64,000 bases of DNA from JACKOB01 sp024234575 (GTDB lineage Bacteria; Pseudomonadota; Gammaproteobacteria; Pseudomonadales; Oleiphilaceae). The notes below the pieces were generated by a model, which saw only the letters and a list, made by a program, of their open reading frames with translations, made no database searches and was not told the origin of the DNA. Below are positions 34,770 through 42,637 of the stretch, piece by piece; the first letter of the stretch is position 1, and each line of letters begins with the position of its first letter. The position numbers and the translations under genes were made by a program. The DNA lies in assembly GCA_051208035.1 (NCBI GenBank), contig JBPJFZ010000003.1:310001-374000 (forward strand), in the 5' to 3' direction.

Positions 34770-36107
34770 TCAACACACCTCAGTTTGGCGTTGCTCATAA
34801 TGAGCATCTGTTTTGTTCCAAGGTGCAACCCGAAATAGAAGCAACATTCCGGGGATAGCACAGGCTGTGCAAAGAAGAAAGAATTGAGTCCAGCCCAGGC
34901 CTTCTACAGGAAAGCCTACCCATTGCATCAGTGGATAGGCAAATGTATTTTCTTCAGCGTTTGCCCCTTCTACAAGATACCCGGTAAGGGAGTTTGCCAA
35001 GGTTCTCGGCAGTGCTGCTATGGCAGTAAATAAAGCGAATTGGGTGGCGGTATAGTTGCGATTGGTTGATCGGGCAATAAATGCAACAAATGCCGCCGTA
35101 CCTAAACCAACCCCTAGATACTCAAGTGCCAGAACGATGGCTAATGCGATCAGATCGTTACCCACTTCTGCCAGCACAGCAAACCCTAAAATTGTGATGA
35201 TTTGAACAACGCCAAATAACCAAAGCGCCCGATTGATGCCGATTTTTACCATCAGCAAACCGCCAAGCAAGCCACCAATAATCGCCGGCCAGAGGGCTGC
35301 GTGTTTGGCAACAATACCGATTTCGGTCAGATTGAATCCCAGGTCAATATAAAACGGAGTAGACAGGGCTGTTGCCATGCTGTCCCCAAGCTTGTACAAG
35401 AAAATGAAGGCGAGTATCTCGAATGCCCGCCATTGACCCAGCCGAAAAAAGAACTCTTTAAAAGGTTCAACGACGGCTTCTTTGAGTGTTCGGGGAGGGT
35501 TTATCTGTCCTTCCGGCTCTTTAATTGTCAGCGTCATGATGATGCCGACGAACATAAAAAGTGCGACACAGATATAGACCCATAACCAGTCCATATGGTC
35601 GGCCAGAATCAATGCCAGAGACCCCGGAATGAGACCTGCAACGCGGTATGCGTTGACGTGGATAGAGTTGCCGAGTCCCAGTTCTTGATCGGGTAATATT
35701 TCCCGTCGGTAGGCATCCAGAACAATGTCCTGGCTGGCACTAAAAAATGCCACCGCTGCGGCAAGATACGCAATGGTCCAAATCGATTCGGCTGGATTCA
35801 TAAACCCCATGGCGGCCATCGAAAACAGCAAGCAGATTTGTGTTATCAGCATCCAGCCGCGCCTTCTGCCTAAAAATGGGGGGACAAATCGGTCCATGGT
35901 CGGTGACCAGATAAACTTCCACGTGTAGGGGAGTCCTATCAGGGCGAACAGACCAATCTCTTTAAGACTGACGGATTCACTTCTCAGCCAGGCGGGAATG
36001 AGTGTATAGACAAAATATAACGGTAAGCCTGAGGTAAAGCCGGTGAAGACACATATCAACATTCTCTTGTTGAAGAGCGCTTCCCAGATAGATTCCTTGT
36101 GTGCCAT
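34770..36107 (-). CDS. AmpG-like muropeptide/MFS permease
   Basis: 445 residues with about 12 transmembrane segments. The opening FNKRMLICVFTGFTSGLPLY and FSASQDIVLDAYRREILPD match AmpG, which imports GlcNAc-anhydroMurNAc-peptides for cell-wall recycling. In between lies GLPYTWKFIWSPTMDRFVPP, also usual. An acyl-carrier or siderophore MFS role is less likely. Monocistronic; starts downstream of a gene on the same strand with a 118-nt gap, and converges on the araC pseudogene. Confidence 0.82.
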   Translation of the reverse strand: MAHKESIWEALFNKRMLICVFTGFTSGLPLYFVYTLIPAWLRSESVSLKEIGLFALIGLPYTWKFIWSPTMDRFVPPFLGRRRGWMLITQICLLFSMAAMGFMNPAESIWTIAYLAAAVAFFSASQDIVLDAYRREILPDQELGLGNSIHVNAYRVAGLIPGSLALILADHMDWLWVYICVALFMFVGIIMTLTIKEPEGQINPPRTLKEAVVEPFKEFFFRLGQWRAFEILAFIFLYKLGDSMATALSTPFYIDLGFNLTEIGIVAKHAALWPAIIGGLLGGLLMVKIGINRALWLFGVVQIITILGFAVLAEVGNDLIALAIVLALEYLGVGLGTAAFVAFIARSTNRNYTATQFALFTAIAALPRTLANSLTGYLVEGANAEENTFAYPLMQWVGFPVEGLGWTQFFLLCTACAIPGMLLLFRVAPWNKTDAHYEQRQTEVC

Positions 36108-36225
36108 TAATCGGGCAGTCCTTACTAATCTCGCATTATAGGTTTAGGGTCGCTAAAAGCAGTGTGGCGCTTGTTGGATGCAGATCCACCAAAAATGTTT
36201 GGATTGAGACTGTGCAACATTTTTC

Positions 36226-36534
36226 TTAGTCTCGCCAGAGGTATTTTCGTAATGAGACGCGATTGTTGCTAAAAATCAAACCTTCAGCGGCTAACCGTTG
36301 GGCCTGTTCGCGGTATAGTTCTGTGTCTGCCGGAAAGGAAATCTTCCCTTGTGCATTGATCACCCGATGCCATGGTAGCTGAGTGTTTTCAGCGAGATTT
36401 TTTAAGATGTAGCCAACTTGCCTGGCATATCCTGGTAGACCAGCCCGCTTAGCAATTTCTCCGTAAGTGGATACGCGACCGGGTGGAATATTACGGATAA
36501 CCACAAGTATCGACTGCGTGGTATGTTCATTCAT
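36226..36534 (-). CDS. Alkyltransferase-like protein (ATL, MGMT family)
   Basis: 102 residues. The MGMT fold is clear (VIRNIPPGRVSTYGEIAKRA, YARQVGYILKN), but the active-site PCHR is replaced by PWHRVIN, the ATL signature with Trp for the alkyl-acceptor Cys. ATL proteins bind O6-alkylguanine DNA and hand it to nucleotide excision repair. Intact frame. It lies downstream of the SDR gene on the same strand with a hairpin between. Confidence 0.9.
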   Translation of the reverse strand: MNEHTTQSILVVIRNIPPGRVSTYGEIAKRAGLPGYARQVGYILKNLAENTQLPWHRVINAQGKISFPADTELYREQAQRLAAEGLIFSNNRVSLRKYLWRD

Positions 36535-36582
36535 TAATACAGACTTTTAACGCGGTAGTGGTATTGGCCTAACATAAGACAA

Positions 36583-36612
36583 AGCCAGATTACTTGTTTC
36601 AATAATCTGGCT
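36583..36612 (-). terminator. Intrinsic terminator after the SDR gene
   Basis: Perfect 10-bp stem AGCCAGATTA (36583-36592) / TAATCTGGCT (36603-36612) with a 10-nt loop; on the minus strand it is followed by TTTGTCTTA. It ends transcription of the SDR gene. Confidence 0.75.
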
Positions 36613-36682
36613 TCCGATAAATCCTATTAGGAGTCCTATCCTGACTAGGCCGGTGATCAGCACCTTGGTGTGATTAGCTCTT

Positions 36683-37444
36683 TTATAGTCGCAGAGCACC
36701 GTCGATATCGATGATTCTACCTGAAACGTAATCATTTTCCAGGATGAAGGCGACAGTATGTGCAATTTCTTCTGGTTGTCCCATACGATGCAAAGGGATC
36801 ATCTTGCTCATCATCTCCAGCGCTTCCGGTTTCATTGATGATGTCATTTCTGTGGCAATGAATCCTGGCGCAATACCCATAGAGCGGATGCCATACCGGG
36901 CAAGTTCCTTCGCCCATACGACTGTCATAGAGGCAACGCCTGATTTTGCTGCCGAGTAGTTTGTTTGGCCCATATTTCCTGCGCGCGAGATACTGGCAAT
37001 ATTGATAATGCAGCCTTTTGTTTTCGTTTTTATCATCTGCGCTGCCGCTTCTCTGGCACAGAGAAATACACCGGTTAAGTTGACGTCAATCACTGACTGC
37101 CACTGCTCAATCGACATTTTTTTAACAATTTCACCATCTTTCGCTTTGATCAACAGGCCATCTCTGGTGATGCCCGCATTGTTGATCAGGCCATCAAGTT
37201 TGCCAAACTCGGCGGTGATTTTTTCAAAAGTCCCTTCAACATCATTCTCTTTGGCCACATTTGCCAAATAGTACTTTGCTTCGCTTCCAGCCTCCTCAAC
37301 CAGTTTTACTGTTTCGGACAGCTTTTCTTCGTTTAAATCGATCAGCGCCAATTTTGCGCCTTTTTCAGCAAGAAAAACGGCCATCGCGCGACCTAAACCT
37401 TGGCCGCCACCTGTAATAGCAATTACGGAGTCCTGGAGTTTCAT
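36683..37444 (-). CDS. SDR-family oxidoreductase, FabG-like
   Basis: 253 residues. NAD(P)-binding TGGGQGLGRAMA, NNAGIT, and catalytic Ser/Tyr/Lys (SISRAGN, YSAAK) are all present, as is the C-terminal SGRIIDIDGALRL (normally DGG). The overall build is 3-ketoacyl reductase-like, with an insertion LIKAKDGEIVKK that is common in FabG-type enzymes of oil-degrading bacteria. It may act in beta-oxidation reversal, PHA or fatty-acid metabolism. The start ATG has no strong site but aligns with the domain start. Confidence 0.87.
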   Translation of the reverse strand: MKLQDSVIAITGGGQGLGRAMAVFLAEKGAKLALIDLNEEKLSETVKLVEEAGSEAKYYLANVAKENDVEGTFEKITAEFGKLDGLINNAGITRDGLLIKAKDGEIVKKMSIEQWQSVIDVNLTGVFLCAREAAAQMIKTKTKGCIINIASISRAGNMGQTNYSAAKSGVASMTVVWAKELARYGIRSMGIAPGFIATEMTSSMKPEALEMMSKMIPLHRMGQPEEIAHTVAFILENDYVSGRIIDIDGALRL

Positions 37445-37887
37445 AGTTAACCTTAATTTTGACTAGCTTAGTGGTAAATAATACGCGTTTATTTAGTACC
37501 TGATACGCTCGTTTTTGCCAATTGGATCTGTCAATCACATAAGCATAGAGACTATATCTACTGGATCATGCAGGTAACCTAATGCTGTGGCTAAGTGCCT
37601 CGCAAGGTGAAGCTTGCCTGGTCATGTGGTAAAAATAGTTCACAGGAAGACTTACGATAAAAAAAACGGTAGTCTGTTCCCCGCGCAACATCTTGGTGAA
37701 AGTCTAAACGTTTCACCCTATAAGAGATAATAGTTCCATTTGCCAGATTGTGGCGAGCCATTATGACAAATATCGTCTCTGGCGACTAATTTTGTTTGTG
37801 TCAAATTAGGTTATGTTGCTCTTGTCCGCTTGGTTGCGGCTAGCTCAGGGGCCCTGGCAACCCGAAATCGGTCAATCGAGGTTTCTA
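37445..37887. other. Divergent intergenic region with several small hairpins
   Basis: About 440 bp between the SDR gene (-) and fxsA (+). Hairpins seen on the plus strand include GCAAG...CTTGC near 37605, AGACT...AGTCT near 37650-37675, and GGTGAAA (37695-37701) / TTTCACC (37711-37717). They may be part of an RNA leader or a small RNA, but no terminator with a U-run was found. Confidence 0.4.
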
Positions 37888-38421
37888 ATGAAAGTGTTTT
37901 TTCTGCTTTTTATTGTCTTACCGGTAACAGAACTGATGGTGCTGATAAAAGTTGGCAGTAGCATCGGTATTATGCCGACGGTGGGGCTCATTCTGCTAAC
38001 GGCAGTGATAGGTGCCACGTTGCTGCGTAAACAGGGGTTGCAAACACTTTTGCGTGCTAATCAACGATTACAGTCGGGCGAGATACCCGCTGACGAAATG
38101 TTTCAGGGGTTTATGCTCGCCCTCGGTGGCGCATTCTTGTTAACACCAGGTTTTGTGACCGATACATTGGGTTTTGCTCTCTTAATTCCCTCTGTCCGAA
38201 GCTATTTTGGTCGGCAGTTGATGCAGGGTGTGACGAAGACGGGTGGCTTTGGTGTTTATACCTCTTTCGGACCAACTGGTAATGCTGACCCAAGGGGAGG
38301 CGGTTTCTATGAGCCTCGAAATCCGCGACAGTCATCCTCTGGCGGCGATATTATTGATGGCGAGTACGAAGAAATCAGAGAGTCTGCCAACATCGAACAG
38401 CACCCTCCGCAGAAAAAATAA
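37888..38421 (+). CDS. fxsA: FxsA family membrane protein
   Basis: 177 residues. Membrane protein with segments FFLLFIVLPVTELMVLI, MPTVGLILLTAVIGATLL and FLLTPGFVTDTLGFALLIP, exactly the FxsA layout. In E. coli FxsA over-expression relieves exclusion of phage T7 by F plasmid. The C terminus is polar with a GDIIDGEYEEI motif found in FxsA proteins. The ATG at 37888 has a GAGG site; the upstream frame from 37813 is not used. It precedes groES, a common arrangement. Confidence 0.9.
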   Translation: MKVFFLLFIVLPVTELMVLIKVGSSIGIMPTVGLILLTAVIGATLLRKQGLQTLLRANQRLQSGEIPADEMFQGFMLALGGAFLLTPGFVTDTLGFALLIPSVRSYFGRQLMQGVTKTGGFGVYTSFGPTGNADPRGGGFYEPRNPRQSSSGGDIIDGEYEEIRESANIEQHPPQKK

Positions 38422-38617
38422 ATTTATTTTGTTTCTACTGTTGAAAACCCTTTTTTAACCCCCACCTTAGTAGCCACAAGCGAAACGGGCAGTATACGCC
38501 CTAGCCGGAATCTCATCGAATGTTCCGCGCGAGTATCCTGTTGCATCGCTATCCATCAGTGATCGTAAATCGATCCAGAACTATAGACATAACTTATATA
38601 TTTGGAGAATTGTTGAA

Positions 38618-38908
38618 ATGAAAATTCGTCCGTTACACGATCGAGTTGTCGTGCGTCGTCAGGAAGAAGAAACCAAAACCGCTGGCGGGATAGTTCTTCC
38701 AGGAAAAGCCGCAGAGAAGCCCTCACAGGGTAAAGTCCTGGCGGTGGGTGGTGGACGCGTTCTTGATAACGGTGATGTACGCCCCGTTGGTGTTAAAGAA
38801 GGCGATACTGTTGTGTTCGGCCAGTATGCCGGCAATACAGTCAAGATTGATGGCGAGGAGCTGCTGATCATGAGTGAAACCGAAATATTCGGTGTACTTG
38901 AAGGCTAA
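38618..38908 (+). CDS. groES: Co-chaperonin GroES
   Basis: 96 residues. MKIRPLHDRVVVRRQEEETK, the mobile loop ETKTAGGIVLPG, and the roof sequence YAGNTVKIDGEELLIMSE are standard. It caps GroEL. GGAG precedes the ATG. No CIRCE repeat is seen; a sigma-32-type promoter was not clear either, so heat-shock control is undecided. It forms an operon with groEL, 60 nt downstream. Confidence 0.98.
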   Translation: MKIRPLHDRVVVRRQEEETKTAGGIVLPGKAAEKPSQGKVLAVGGGRVLDNGDVRPVGVKEGDTVVFGQYAGNTVKIDGEELLIMSETEIFGVLEG

Positions 38909-38968
38909 TCTGATTTAGACATTCGGTTTCTCATTCTTCTTGATTATTGATTTTTAAAGGAAATTAAC

Positions 38969-40618
38969 ATGGCTGCAAAAGATGTAAAATTTGGTGATTC
39001 AGCTCGTAAGCGTATGTTGGCAGGCGTTAACATTCTGGCTGATGCTGTAAAGGTAACTTTAGGTCCTAAAGGACGTAACGTTGTTCTGGATAAGTCTTTT
39101 GGTTCACCAACAGTGACTAAAGATGGTGTGTCTGTGGCAAAAGAAATCGAATTGAAAGACAAATTCGAAAACATGGGCGCACAGATGGTTAAAGAAGTTG
39201 CATCACAAACCAATGATGCGGCAGGCGACGGTACAACAACGGCGACAGTACTTGCTCAGGCAATCGTTAATGAGGGCCTGAAAGCGGTTGCGGCTGGCAT
39301 GAACCCAATGGACCTGAAGCGTGGCATCGATAAAGGTGTGATTCTGGCAGTAGAAGAGATCAAAAAGTTCTCTCGTCCATGTGCAGACAGCAAAGCAATT
39401 GCACAGGTTGGTACTATTTCAGCTAACAGTGATGAGAACGTTGGTCGTTTGATTGCTGAAGCCATGGAAAAAGTTGGCAAAGAAGGCGTCATTACTGTTG
39501 AAGAAGGCACTGGCCTTGAAGATGAGCTGGACGTTGTTGAAGGTATGCAGTTTGATCGTGGTTACCTCTCACCATACTTCATCAACACTCAGGAAACGAT
39601 GAGTGCAGAGCTTGAGAACCCTTTTATTCTGCTCGTTGACAAGAAAATCTCCAATATCCGTGAATTGCTGCCAGTTCTGGAAGCGGTCGCTAAGGCAAGC
39701 AAGCCTTTGTTGATTATTGCCGAAGACGTAGAAGGCGAAGCGTTGGCAACGTTGGTTGTTAACACTATGCGTGGCATCGTTAAGGTTGCTGCTGTGAAGG
39801 CGCCAGGATTCGGTGATCGTCGTAAAGAAATGCTGCAGGATATCGCTGTATTAACAGGTGGTACTGTAATTTCTGAAGAAGTTGGTTTGTCACTGGAAAA
39901 TGCAACACTTGACGATCTCGGTACTGCTAAGAAAGTTAGTGTTACTAAAGAGAATACAACCATTATTGATGGTGCGGGCGCCGCGGCGGACATCGAGGCG
40001 CGTGTTGGTCAGGTTCGTAAGCAAATCGAAGAAAGCTCTTCTGATTACGATCGTGAAAAACTGCAAGAGCGTGTCGCTAAGCTTGCTGGCGGTGTTGCCG
40101 TTATCAAAGTGGGTGCTGGCTCTGAAGTTGAAATGAAAGAGAAAAAAGCACGAGTAGAAGATGCGCTGCACTCTACCCGCGCAGCTGTTGAAGAAGGTGT
40201 GGTTGCTGGTGGTGGTGTCGCACTGGTGCGTGCATTGCAAGCAATCGTTGACCTGAAAGGTGATAACGAAGACCAGTCTGTTGGTATTAACCTGCTGCGC
40301 CGTGCAATGGAAGCTCCTTTGCGTCAGATCGTCGCCAACGCTGGTGGTGAAGGCTCTGTGGTAATCGACAAAGTTAAGCAGGGCGAAGGCTCATTTGGTT
40401 ACAACGCTGCGACTGGTGAGTATGGAGATATGCTTGAGATGGGTATTTTGGACCCAGCGAAAGTTACCAGAACAGCGTTGCAGTCAGCAGGCTCTATTGC
40501 AGGCTTGATGATTACAACTGAGTGCATGGTTACCGAGCACGTTGAAGAAGGTGCTGCACCTGCGATGCCTGATATGGGCGGCATGGGTGGCATGGGTGGA
40601 ATGGGCGGCATGATGTAG
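38969..40618 (+). CDS. groEL: Chaperonin GroEL
   Basis: 549 residues, the standard length. Starts MAAKDVKFGDSARKRMLAGV, with nucleotide-binding DGTTTATVLAQAI and the typical C-terminal GGMGGMGGMGGMM tail. Folds proteins with GroES and ATP in the cytoplasm. Start site AAAGGAA. A strong terminator follows 15 nt after the stop. Confidence 0.99.
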   Translation: MAAKDVKFGDSARKRMLAGVNILADAVKVTLGPKGRNVVLDKSFGSPTVTKDGVSVAKEIELKDKFENMGAQMVKEVASQTNDAAGDGTTTATVLAQAIVNEGLKAVAAGMNPMDLKRGIDKGVILAVEEIKKFSRPCADSKAIAQVGTISANSDENVGRLIAEAMEKVGKEGVITVEEGTGLEDELDVVEGMQFDRGYLSPYFINTQETMSAELENPFILLVDKKISNIRELLPVLEAVAKASKPLLIIAEDVEGEALATLVVNTMRGIVKVAAVKAPGFGDRRKEMLQDIAVLTGGTVISEEVGLSLENATLDDLGTAKKVSVTKENTTIIDGAGAAADIEARVGQVRKQIEESSSDYDREKLQERVAKLAGGVAVIKVGAGSEVEMKEKKARVEDALHSTRAAVEEGVVAGGGVALVRALQAIVDLKGDNEDQSVGINLLRRAMEAPLRQIVANAGGEGSVVIDKVKQGEGSFGYNAATGEYGDMLEMGILDPAKVTRTALQSAGSIAGLMITTECMVTEHVEEGAAPAMPDMGGMGGMGGMGGMM

Positions 40619-40633
40619 TGCCGGCTTGAAGCC

Positions 40634-40663
40634 AAAAAAACCCGCATGAATGCGGGTTTTTTT
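40634..40663 (+). terminator. Terminator of the groESL operon
   Basis: CCCGCA (40641-40646) pairs with TGCGGG (40651-40656); seven A's precede the stem and seven T's follow, giving a long extended helix and U-run. Confidence 0.95.
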
Positions 40664-40827
40664 ATTTAAGCGCAAATAATTGTGATGCGTATCCCGTCGG
40701 TAACTGGATGGTAATGTTAATTGCCATCTGTTGCGTATACCATTCGGGGGCTCGTTTTGGGTGGTGCGGGTGCAGCCCGGGTCATTATCACTAAAAGATT
40801 AAAAGTATGCAGGGCTAACGAACAATA

Positions 40828-41586
40828 ATGCGGGTTATCAGCTTTATAAAATACGTCATACTTTTTGCACTATTGTATGTCTCGTTTCTTGTCTACTCTT
40901 TGCCTGCCGGTTTTCTTTGGCAATATCTTAAACCTTTTGTTGAGCAAGATTTGCGTCGTATTAATTTACAAGTTGGAGACATAGGTGGCACAGTTTGGGA
41001 TGGCCAGGTACTGCTAAAGTACCGTGGAAGTGCCGGCATTTTAATGTGGAACCTTAGTTCCGCCAAAGTTATGCAAGGGCAGTTGGGTATAGATGTGCGG
41101 GTGACCAGCGATGTTGGTGTAATTAATGGTTCTATTTATGGTGGTTTGGATGAGCAATCCATCATGCTCGATTCGGCTCATGTATATCTGAAGAACGTGA
41201 ACCCACATCTCATAAGCCAAAAAGTCTCCCTGGACGGCGAGTTAGACATCAAAAATGTGCTACTTGTCCTGCGAGACAAAAAAATAGCTGATAGCATAGG
41301 CTCTCTGCGTTGGACAGGGGGGAATATCAGTTACCCCGCTGGTCGTGAAGTGCATGTGCGAGATTTGCCAGCATTTCGGGGCAATATAAAGTGGGATGAA
41401 CCCAATGTTCTGCTGGGCATTCGCGATGAGAACGCTGGCTTTGATGTGATTACGCTGTTGCTGGAGCAGTCTGGCTGGCTAAAACTCAATACTACCAAGC
41501 GAGTGCTCGATCTTGCACAAGAGCCTTGGCCAAGTTCATCACGAGAAGACCAGGTGGTTTTCTCTATGCGGCAGAAATTATTTTAA
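40828..41586 (+). CDS. gspN: Type II secretion system protein GspN
   Basis: 252 residues. One N-terminal transmembrane helix (VILFALLYVSFLVYSLPAGF), then a periplasmic beta-rich domain with GGTVWDGQVLLKY and LRWTGGNISYPAGR that are usual in GspN. GspN is an accessory, often dispensable, inner-membrane subunit of T2SS. It starts the gspN-gspC-gspD cluster; the ATG has no strong site. A terminator of groEL separates it from the preceding operon. Confidence 0.85.
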   Translation: MRVISFIKYVILFALLYVSFLVYSLPAGFLWQYLKPFVEQDLRRINLQVGDIGGTVWDGQVLLKYRGSAGILMWNLSSAKVMQGQLGIDVRVTSDVGVINGSIYGGLDEQSIMLDSAHVYLKNVNPHLISQKVSLDGELDIKNVLLVLRDKKIADSIGSLRWTGGNISYPAGREVHVRDLPAFRGNIKWDEPNVLLGIRDENAGFDVITLLLEQSGWLKLNTTKRVLDLAQEPWPSSSREDQVVFSMRQKLF

Positions 41587-41625
41587 TGAATAGTTGGGTC
41601 ATTGCATTTAAAAGTGAGAGCTGCC

Positions 41626-42492
41626 ATGAATGACGCGGTGGCGATAGAAAATGGTCGGCCATCTGCATTGGTACGGCTTGTTAGTTTTATTGCAAGATAT
41701 GGTTTACTTGTTTTTATTAGTTGGCAATTGGCGCAGATTACCTGGTGGTTATTGGGCCACAATACCGAGCAGCAGGTAGTCAGCTATCAGGCAAAGCCGC
41801 AAAAAAGCGTTAGCGTGGTCACTGGTGTTGCGCTTTCGGCCATTGGTTTGTTTGGTGATGTTGCTAGTAATGAGAGCCCGAATACGGCGACTTTAGCTCC
41901 TGTTGACGCGCCGGATACAGCGTTGAAACTAGAATTAAAAGGTGTGGTTGCGGCGAATAGAAAAGAAGATGGGGGCGCAATTATCGCCGAACGGGGTAAG
42001 GATGCCCTCTATTATCGAGTAGGCGATCAGCTGCCTGCGAATGCTGAATTAGTCGAAGTGTATAGTGACCGTGTTTTGTTAAGGCGCTCTGGAAAAATAG
42101 AAACGTTGCGCTTCCCGGAAGTGATCGGCGATTCAGAAAAAGTTGTAGCTTCAACGGGGCAGAGCAGGGCAAACAATATAAACAACGCTCAAGATTTTCT
42201 TGGAGAGGCAGAAAAGCGATTAACAAAGGATCCGCTGGGCACATTAGGGGCTGTTGGATTGGCTCCCGTAAGTGCGGGTGAATCAAGCGGATACGTCTAT
42301 AATGGACAGAACCCTATGCTTCGGCAAATGAATTTGCAAAAAGGCGATATTATTCGTTCTGTGAATGGTTTTCCGATTGGTGACGTGCAAAAAGATCGCG
42401 ATTTGTTAAAGCAATTTTATAGTGAGGGTAATGTGTTGGTTGAAATAGAGAGAGATGGAACCTTTTTCTCAATTAATTACCCATTAAGATGA
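41626..42492 (+). CDS. gspC: Type II secretion system protein GspC
   Basis: 288 residues. N-terminal cytoplasmic tail, one transmembrane helix (YGLLVFISWQLAQITWWLLG), homology region (LELKGVVAANRKEDGGAIIA), and a C-terminal PDZ domain (NLQKGDIIRSVNGFPIGDVQ, then LVEIERDGTFFSINYPLR). GspC links the inner-membrane platform to the secretin. The ATG at 41626 has a modest GAGAG site. It is 39 nt after gspN and 145 nt before gspD. Confidence 0.92.
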   Translation: MNDAVAIENGRPSALVRLVSFIARYGLLVFISWQLAQITWWLLGHNTEQQVVSYQAKPQKSVSVVTGVALSAIGLFGDVASNESPNTATLAPVDAPDTALKLELKGVVAANRKEDGGAIIAERGKDALYYRVGDQLPANAELVEVYSDRVLLRRSGKIETLRFPEVIGDSEKVVASTGQSRANNINNAQDFLGEAEKRLTKDPLGTLGAVGLAPVSAGESSGYVYNGQNPMLRQMNLQKGDIIRSVNGFPIGDVQKDRDLLKQFYSEGNVLVEIERDGTFFSINYPLR

Positions 42493-42637
42493 TTTAGAAA
42501 GTAATTTTCAATATTAGATTATAAAAATGAAGCAAACCGTTATTGAAGTAAATTCAATACATTTACAACCCGACATTGGCCAGAAGGCGATTCGTTTGGG
42601 TGTTTTTAGAAGTTTTCTGCAGGGGATTCTTTAAGCG

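Noticed and set aside
38460..38617. CIRCE or sigma-32 promoter before groES
   Set aside because: No TTAGCACTC repeat and no clear CTTGAA/CCCCAT pair seen.
42527..42634. 35-residue open frame between gspC and gspD (MKQTVIEVNSIHLQPD...)
   Set aside because: No ribosome site and no clear function; possibly a leader peptide, but evidence is too weak.
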